From assembly GCA_907165275.2 (NCBI GenBank), contig OU015662.1:8563501-8627500 (forward strand): 64,000 nt of DNA. Direction: 5' to 3'. This document shows positions 60,001 through 64,000 of the stretch, piece after piece. A model generated the notes under the pieces. That model did no database searches, had not been told where the DNA came from, and worked only from the letters and a program-made list of their open reading frames with translations. Numbering within the stretch: the stretch's first letter is position 1; each line of letters opens with the position of its first letter. This DNA is from Zygaena filipendulae (Eukaryota; Arthropoda; Insecta; Lepidoptera; Zygaenidae). Position numbers and translations under genes: made by a program.

Positions 60001-63000
60001 CTATCAAATACATGGCGGTTTTGCGATTACAATATGTACGTTTTGACGCCTACAATATCCAGCAAAATAAACATAAAATAAACATACTTCAAAAGTTGAA
60101 GCTGTCTAAACATGACCTATCACAAAACGCGCTATGTTTCTGATTGAAATCGAAAATATTATTAACATAATTGCCCTACCGGTGAATTTTACGTTGCAAA
60201 AAAACTCGTTCACAATGAGATGATGAATGAGCAACGAGTTCTCACTTACCTTAAAAAGAAACAGGAAGAAATAGACCAGGAAGCCCAGGGAGAGAAATGA
60301 GGCTGAGAAGGAAGCGATCCGATTTGAAAAGGAAGTCACATTTGGATTTGGTGTTAGTGAACCTATCACGTTAGTTTGCTGATGTCTGTCATATATGATT
60401 TTGCCAGCTGAAACCAAAACATACTGTTACACACGATCACATGGTTAGTAATTATTAATGTTATGTATGTACATAATATTATGATGATTTCAAGGGCTCT
60501 ACACATACAAGGCATCTTTCGAATTGAACACGCGAGTGTAGCTGGTGGCACAGCAATGCAATTGTCTACCTTATTAGTACTATAAATCTAATCTAATATA
60601 TATAAATCACGTGTCACGTTGTTTGTCCGCGATGGACTCCGAAACTACTGAACGGATTTTGATAAAATTTTGTAACCATTCATAAAATGGTCCAACTTAA
60701 AAGATAGGATAGTTTTTATCCCGGAATTCCCGCGGGAACTCCGAAATTACCGCGGGAACTCCGAAATTACCGCGGGAACTCCGAAATTACCGCGGATGAA
60801 ATCGCGGGGGACAGCTAGTCTAATATATATAAATCACGTGTCACGTTGTTTGTCCGCGATGAACTCCGAAACTACTGAATGGATTTTGATAAAATTTTGT
60901 GATCATTTATAATATGGTCCAACTTAAAAGATAGGATAGTTTTTATCTCGGGATTCCTCCGGAATTACTCCGAAATTACCGCGGATGAAATCGCGGGGGA
61001 CAGCTAGTATATTATAAAATTCTCGTGTCACAATGTTCGTTCCCATACTCCTCCGAAACGGCTTGACCGATTCTCATGAAATTTTTTATGCATATTCAGT
61101 AAGCCTGAGAATCGGCTACTATCTATTTTTCATCCCCCTAAAGGGAGTTCCTGCGGGAATTCCGAAATTCACGCGAGTGAAACCGCGGGGCACAGCTAGT
61201 AAATCTTATAAGATAAATAGGACTTATTAATAACGTCGCCATGTCTGATCGTGCATTTGTAGGTAATATAAACACCGATAAAAATAAAACGTTCTTTAGA
61301 ACGACGACGCAATAGTTTTATGACAAAAAGCTTTTTGAAACATAATAGGTACCTACCATAGTTTTCCTTGCAGTTCCTAGTAAATAACTAAATGGCGAAA
61401 AGACAGAGATGACAACGACGATGTTATTATGACTGCATGCAAGAAAGTAACGATTGCTTGAGTGTGTGAATAATGGATCGATCAGACTACACAATATTTA
61501 GGGAGCCTAACTCTGATTTAGGGTGGTGTGATCACAACAAATGACATGGAAATGATCAGTTAAAAATTCACAGAACATGACATTACTGAAGTAGAAAAAC
61601 TCATTTTTGAAAGGAAAAAAAACACAATGTATAGCTAAATAAAGTGCAAAGGTTTTTACAATGCATGCAGTTGTGTAGAGTTCGCTCGTTAAAGCACTGA
61701 ACCTTGCAATTGTGACAAGTTTACACCAAAATTCCTGCTTATTCTATCTGGTTACAATTCTAAGCAATACTTTTAATTATTTAACTTTGCAAGATATATG
61801 TCCGGAATTCGGCCTTTGCTGGAGCAACGACCAAAGCAAAGAAAATCATGTAGCGTACCCTCAATACCTGTTATATATATGTTTAGTTGTTGTATACGTA
61901 TGCTGTAAATCTTTGTGTTGTGTCAAATAAAGTTTTTTCAATTCAATTCAATTCAATGTAATTGAACATTAATTAAACAGATTACCATTACAAAAGTAGT
62001 GGCATACACAACTAACAAACCACAAGCTTGCCATACTGTTTAGAGTTTAGAGCCCTTGACATTGGTGTACATTCTATTGCACTGCTTCAGTCTTTAAAAA
62101 TATGTATGTGTGTGTGATTTATAGGTAATTAGCAAATGATGAATAACATGGATTAATATACTTAGTTAATGAGCATCACACTGTTTTACTTTTAGTTACA
62201 AACATAATTTTTATAAAAAAAATATAGTTCCATTCCAATTAATTCATTTATTTAATAGTTTTCATTCTATGAACATATTAGTTCTAGACATGTTTTGCAA
62301 AATATTAAAAAAAAATCTTGTTACTTGTGTAGAATGTACAGCAAGGTAACAAACTATAAGTAAGTAAGTAAAACATGATAATTTTTGCAAAATTTAAGAA
62401 CATTGAAAAACTCCTGACAACATGCAGCATGTTATATATTTTAAGTTAAATTTCTTATTATTTATCACTTAAAACACAAGAACAAATTAATTGAACTTAT
62501 TAATCAATTAACTGAATATCAATAAATGAGGTAAGCTTACTTATGACTATCATGACATCTTAATAAATTTAATTGTGTTTTATGAAAAAAAAAAAATAAG
62601 TAAGTATTTTTAATTTTATAACATAAACCACCAAAAACTTGCAAAACAAATGTTCTTAAAGTATTTGATAGTTATATTTTAAACTTTTTAAACATTACAT
62701 GCGGTTGCTGAAGGCGGTTTTAAAACAAATAAATGGTTACCACTCACCGATTGCTCCGCTGGCAATGTAAAAAACAGCAAGGCCAGTGTCTAAAGAATTT
62801 GTTTGTTGCGCAATTTGGGTACATAAACTGAAAAAAGAGAAATTATTTAATCAACAAAATGTAACAGTTACTCAACAAAGCAAAAAGAAAGTAAAAAAAT
62901 TGAGTGAAAGTACCTACCTTTAATATTATTTAAGAAATTAATTACATTTTAACTTAGATAAACCTTGTGAGTAGTTTCTTTTAATAATAAACTATTTTAA

Positions 63001-63148
63001 TTAATGTAAATTCAAACAGCTGGACTTGGAAGTTCATTACTAATTTGGAAAATACGTAGCATATACAATTATATTTTTTAATAATATTTACTTACGATAT
63101 TAAAAATGTAAAAGATAAAGTGATCGCACCACATTTATATTGAATCAT
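50936..63148 (-). CDS. Frag1/DRAM/Sfk1-family-like multi-pass membrane protein, whole gene, 7 exons, ending at the first TGA
   Basis: Joined exons, in transcription order, are 63148-63096, 62827-62748, 60407-60250, 56997-56926, 55195-55057, 51683-51565 and 51082-50936. All junctions are GT...AG, phases match, and the frame gives 255 residues before TGA. Five clear hydrophobic segments lie at about 7-24, 75-97, 103-125, 140-162 and 170-195, then a cytosolic tail of about 60 residues. The pattern FICGFGTLYIWMQCIITTY followed by a basic loop resembles the DRAM core (FGMGSLYMFVQTIL in human DRAM2, recalled from memory). The length also fits that family (about 240-270). Family members are endomembrane or lysosomal proteins tied to autophagy (DRAM) or lipid handling (Sfk1/TMEM150). 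The subfamily is not resolved. The frame continues past the TGA (see 50180-50935). Confidence 0.8.
51565..51683 (-). CDS. DRAM-like gene, exon 6
   Basis: Acceptor TTCGCAG and donor GAG|GTAAGT. Encodes the last membrane segment (GVYFCLAVTSLCSYLLATIF and following CVFIL) and the acidic juxtamembrane stretch FEKEHEYFSE. It ends in phase 0. Confidence 0.87.
52750..53215. repeat. Facing GC-palindromic repeats
   Basis: A plus-strand copy (52750-52965) and a minus-strand copy (53045-53215) lie in opposite orientation in intron 6 of the DRAM-like gene. Confidence 0.6.
53305..53645 (-). mobile_element. tRNA-derived SINE split by a MITE
   Basis: In reverse it shows a head with GGCGTAGGCCAGAG, then the inserted MITE (53434-53585), then GTCGCGGGTTCAATCCCCGC (B box) and a body matching CGGAGTCTGGGCG. 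Host intron 6. Confidence 0.65.
53434..53585. mobile_element. 152-bp palindromic MITE inside a SINE
   Basis: Ends ACCGTATTTTTGAATCGTT and its inverse. Further matching blocks are GAATTACTTTCGCAC-like and GAATCGCAAGATTCGCAT, so the element is nearly one long hairpin. Confidence 0.8.
53733..54012 (+). mobile_element. CRE-carrying MITE family, copy D
   Basis: Closest relative of copy A over its whole length. TGACGTCA occurs at 53858-53865 and 53904-53911. It lies in intron 6 of the DRAM-like gene, antisense to it. Confidence 0.7.
54433..54617. mobile_element. MITE-like inverted repeat, family F (185 bp)
   Basis: The left end has GAGAGCAAAGTTTTTTGC and the right end its near-inverse GCAAAAAACGACTTTGCTCTC. 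CGCTCGT/ACGAGCG-type sub-palindromes lie inside. Confidence 0.6.
55057..55195 (-). CDS. DRAM-like gene, exon 5
   Basis: Acceptor TATTTGCAG and donor AGAG|GTAAGT. Encodes CIITTYTSTLFYDKR, a basic loop, then a transmembrane segment (MSFLILVVMAVFGTVTTFL). Confidence 0.87.
55586..55618. repeat. Perfect 16-bp hairpin with 1-base centre
   Basis: CTTAGCTTGACGTAGA and its exact inverse around a single G. Intron 4 of the DRAM-like gene. Confidence 0.85.
55780..56550. mobile_element. Interspersed repeat with AACCGACTTCC termini
   Basis: TTTTTAACCGACTTCC near 55888 is mirrored by TTTGGAAGTCGGTTT near 56457. The outer flanks (GACAGACAGACAG at 55810 and GAATCGCGGATTCTACTC at 56518) match an internally deleted copy at 17355-17560 in inverse order. 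End fragments also occur at 12185-12247, 30270-30290 and 31757-31810. Confidence 0.55.
56926..56997 (-). CDS. DRAM-like gene, exon 4
   Basis: Acceptor ATTTCAG and donor CAG|GTGTGT. It is exactly 24 codons, phase 0 on both sides. Encodes VDNYCLTALNIFICGFGTLY and IWMQ, the most DRAM-like stretch of the protein. Confidence 0.85.
57222..57520 (-). mobile_element. CRE-carrying MITE family, copy E
   Basis: Minus-oriented full-length copy. TGACGTCA lies at 57392-57399 and a decayed second site near 57340. It lies in intron 3 of the DRAM-like gene. Confidence 0.65.
57878..58250 (+). repeat. GC-palindromic repeat with duplicated head
   Basis: Head AGCTGCTCCCCGCTAGGAGG with an unusual 90-base insert, then a second head with TTCCCGTGGGAATTCCGGGA and a normal tail. 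Confidence 0.6.
58640..58947 (-). repeat. GC-palindromic repeat, reverse double-head copy
   Basis: Reverse counterpart of the 57.9-58.25 kb copy, ending in the head AGCTGTTTCCCGCGGTTTCA at about 58923-58942. Confidence 0.65.
60250..60407 (-). CDS. DRAM-like gene, exon 3
   Basis: Acceptor CAG|CTGGC and donor AAG|GTAAGT. Encodes a hydrophilic loop (GKIIYDRHQQTNVIGS) and a strong transmembrane segment (ASFLSLGFLVYFFLFLF). The exon contributes 52 full codons and two bases of a split codon. Confidence 0.85.
60596..61203 (-). repeat. Three GC-palindromic repeats in tandem, reverse
   Basis: Copies at 60596-60820 and 60820-61010 are both of the long subfamily and over 85% alike by eye. A third, of another subfamily, is at 61012-61203. 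The first contains a perfect threefold 20-bp repeat at 60731-60790. Confidence 0.75.
60731..60790. repeat. Perfect 3 x 20-bp tandem repeat
   Basis: Unit CGCGGGAACTCCGAAATTAC repeated exactly three times inside an interspersed repeat. Confidence 0.9.
61700..61955 (+). mobile_element. LINE 3' end fragment with (TTCAA)n tail
   Basis: Ends CAAATAAAGTTTTTTCAATT then TCAAT pentamers. A similar end is at 10030-10075. No coding remnant is recognised. Confidence 0.5.
62748..62827 (-). CDS. DRAM-like gene, exon 2
   Basis: Acceptor TTTTTTCAG and donor ATCG|GTGAGT. Encodes 26 residues (LCTQIAQQTN...FYIASGAI) finishing TM1 and the first luminal loop. The IASGA position corresponds to the conserved ISDTG-type motif of the family, in divergent form. 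Confidence 0.8.
63096..63148 (-). CDS. DRAM-like gene, exon 1 (start codon)
   Basis: ATG at 63148-63146 opens 17 codons plus two bases and starts a hydrophobic stretch (GAITLSFTFLI). Donor is ATC|GTAAGT. The exon is short and lies below usual ORF cut-offs. It is supported by the donor site and by exact phase and hydrophobic continuity with the next exon. Confidence 0.75.
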
Positions 63149-64000
63149 TATTTAAATCAACACATCACAAATCTATTATTAATTTGAGTTCTCACTATTT
63201 TGAATTTTCAACAGGGCTTACTGCTTAGTTTAATTTCAAAGTGTTTTTTATTTCGTCTGAGTTTATTTTAAAGCTAACAGGACAGGCAGACAGCACAGGA
63301 AGACAGCTGACAGACATGAGTGAGACAATAAAGCAGATTGCAGACTGGACTGGACTGGACAAGACAAGCCCATCTCTGATATTAAAAAAGTACTCTCATA
63401 CCGTAAAATGGGGTGAAAAGGGACAAAATTGAAGTTGAAATTGAAATTTTAAATTGATTTATTCCTTTTAGGAATATAAATGTCTTGGCTGTTTATTTAT
63501 TATGAAATGTCAAATTAACTAAATAACATTTAGATTTAAATAAAAGCAGGTAAAATAAATGCAATCCCCATTCACCCACAAATCGGGATTAGTTGGGATG
63601 AGTTGAGGGGTTATTGGGGAAAACTAGGGCTGACACTTTTTATTATTATAATACCTATTACAAATAATGGAATTAGGTTTTTTAAACCATTAAAAAATAA
63701 CTTCTTTGTGTCAAGGTTTTTAAGTGAACGCAAGACGTATAATAGCCATACTAGTAAAATAGTTGGTAGGTAGACGAAGACAGTAAATATTTTAATAACT
63801 AATTTAGTGACAACCCTAAAAAATCCATACCTATTCATACTTAAGTCGTTTCTATTCAACTCATTTATGTCCCTTTTAGCCCTCTCTTTGTCCCTATTCA
63901 TACATGACACGTCTCGATTCACCCCAAATAACTACAGATTTTTAGTGTCTATCTAATTAATCAAAAAACATTAATACTAATTAAATATTTAGACTTATCT
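63149..64000 (-). other. Upstream region of the DRAM-like gene
   Basis: No coding exon is recognised. It should hold the 5' UTR and promoter; there is no CpG-rich core. The segment around 63405-63430 and 63560-63620 repeats GGGGTGAA/GGGAC-like motifs, mirrored at 63840-63930. This suggests an old repeat rather than a gene. Confidence 0.35.

Larger units (their letters stand above)
57001..60249 (-). other. DRAM-like gene, intron between exons 3 and 4
   Basis: Contains CRE-MITE copy E, two GC-palindromic double-head repeats, an inverted SINE tail (57070-57118), a CCTCAGAAGAAT hairpin at 59435-59465 and an AATAAATAAATAAATA tail at 59628-59645. No extra exon seen. Confidence 0.55.
60408..62747 (-). 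other. DRAM-like gene, intron between exons 2 and 3
   Basis: Holds the tandem repeats at 60.6-61.2 kb and a LINE 3' fragment. Bases 61960-62740 are AT-rich and unremarkable. Confidence 0.5.

Noticed and set aside
63611..63922. 103-codon minus-strand ORF with repeated Met-Asn-Arg-Asp and a hydrophobic middle
   Set aside because: The repeated residues come from repeats of ATGAATAGGGAC-like sequence. There is no splice or family support, and it lies upstream of another gene in repeat-like sequence.

Overview
The window looks like nuclear DNA from a moth or butterfly (Lepidoptera). It is AT-rich, its genes are split into short exons with GT...AG introns, and it is packed with short interspersed repeats. 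These include tRNA-derived SINEs, many small inverted-repeat elements (MITEs), GGTA/TACC microsatellites and a very abundant GC-palindromic repeat carrying motifs such as CCGCGG and TTCCCGCGGGAA. No bacterial, viral or CRISPR features were seen. All calls rest on reading the sequence by eye; no database search was run.

Layout. Bases 1-25,200 hold no convincing host coding exon. They contain repeats, a copia integrase fragment (2.8-3.1 kb), a CpG-rich stretch ending in good splice donors (6.1-6.6 kb, a possible distant promoter or 5' exon) and an inverted pair of a 1.5-1.8 kb composite mobile element (13.8-15.3 and 22.2-24.0 kb). Bases 25,325-49,768 (+) are a ten-exon gene for a 658-residue monocarboxylate-transporter-like (SLC16) membrane protein. 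Its third intron holds an antisense non-LTR retrotransposon with an intact 984-residue endonuclease/reverse transcriptase ORF. Bases 63,148-50,936 (-) are a seven-exon gene, convergent with the transporter, for a 255-residue multi-pass membrane protein resembling the Frag1/DRAM/Sfk1 family.

Main finding. The second gene ends at a TGA in the leaky context TGA-C. The same frame then stays open for 251 more codons to a second TGA. Seven bases after the first TGA lies a perfect 8-bp GC-rich stem with an 8-base loop. Together these suggest programmed stop-codon readthrough giving a 507-residue form with an acidic, Asn/Ser-rich tail ending in a hydrophobic segment.

Other points of interest are a MITE family in which each copy carries one or two TGACGTCA (CRE-like) palindromes, a 570-bp near-perfect foldback, a hairpin-terminated composite element, a MITE nested inside a SINE, and apparent loss in the transporter of the TM8 Asp/Arg pair used by proton-coupled MCTs. 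The two genes share a convergent arrangement but no evident pathway.
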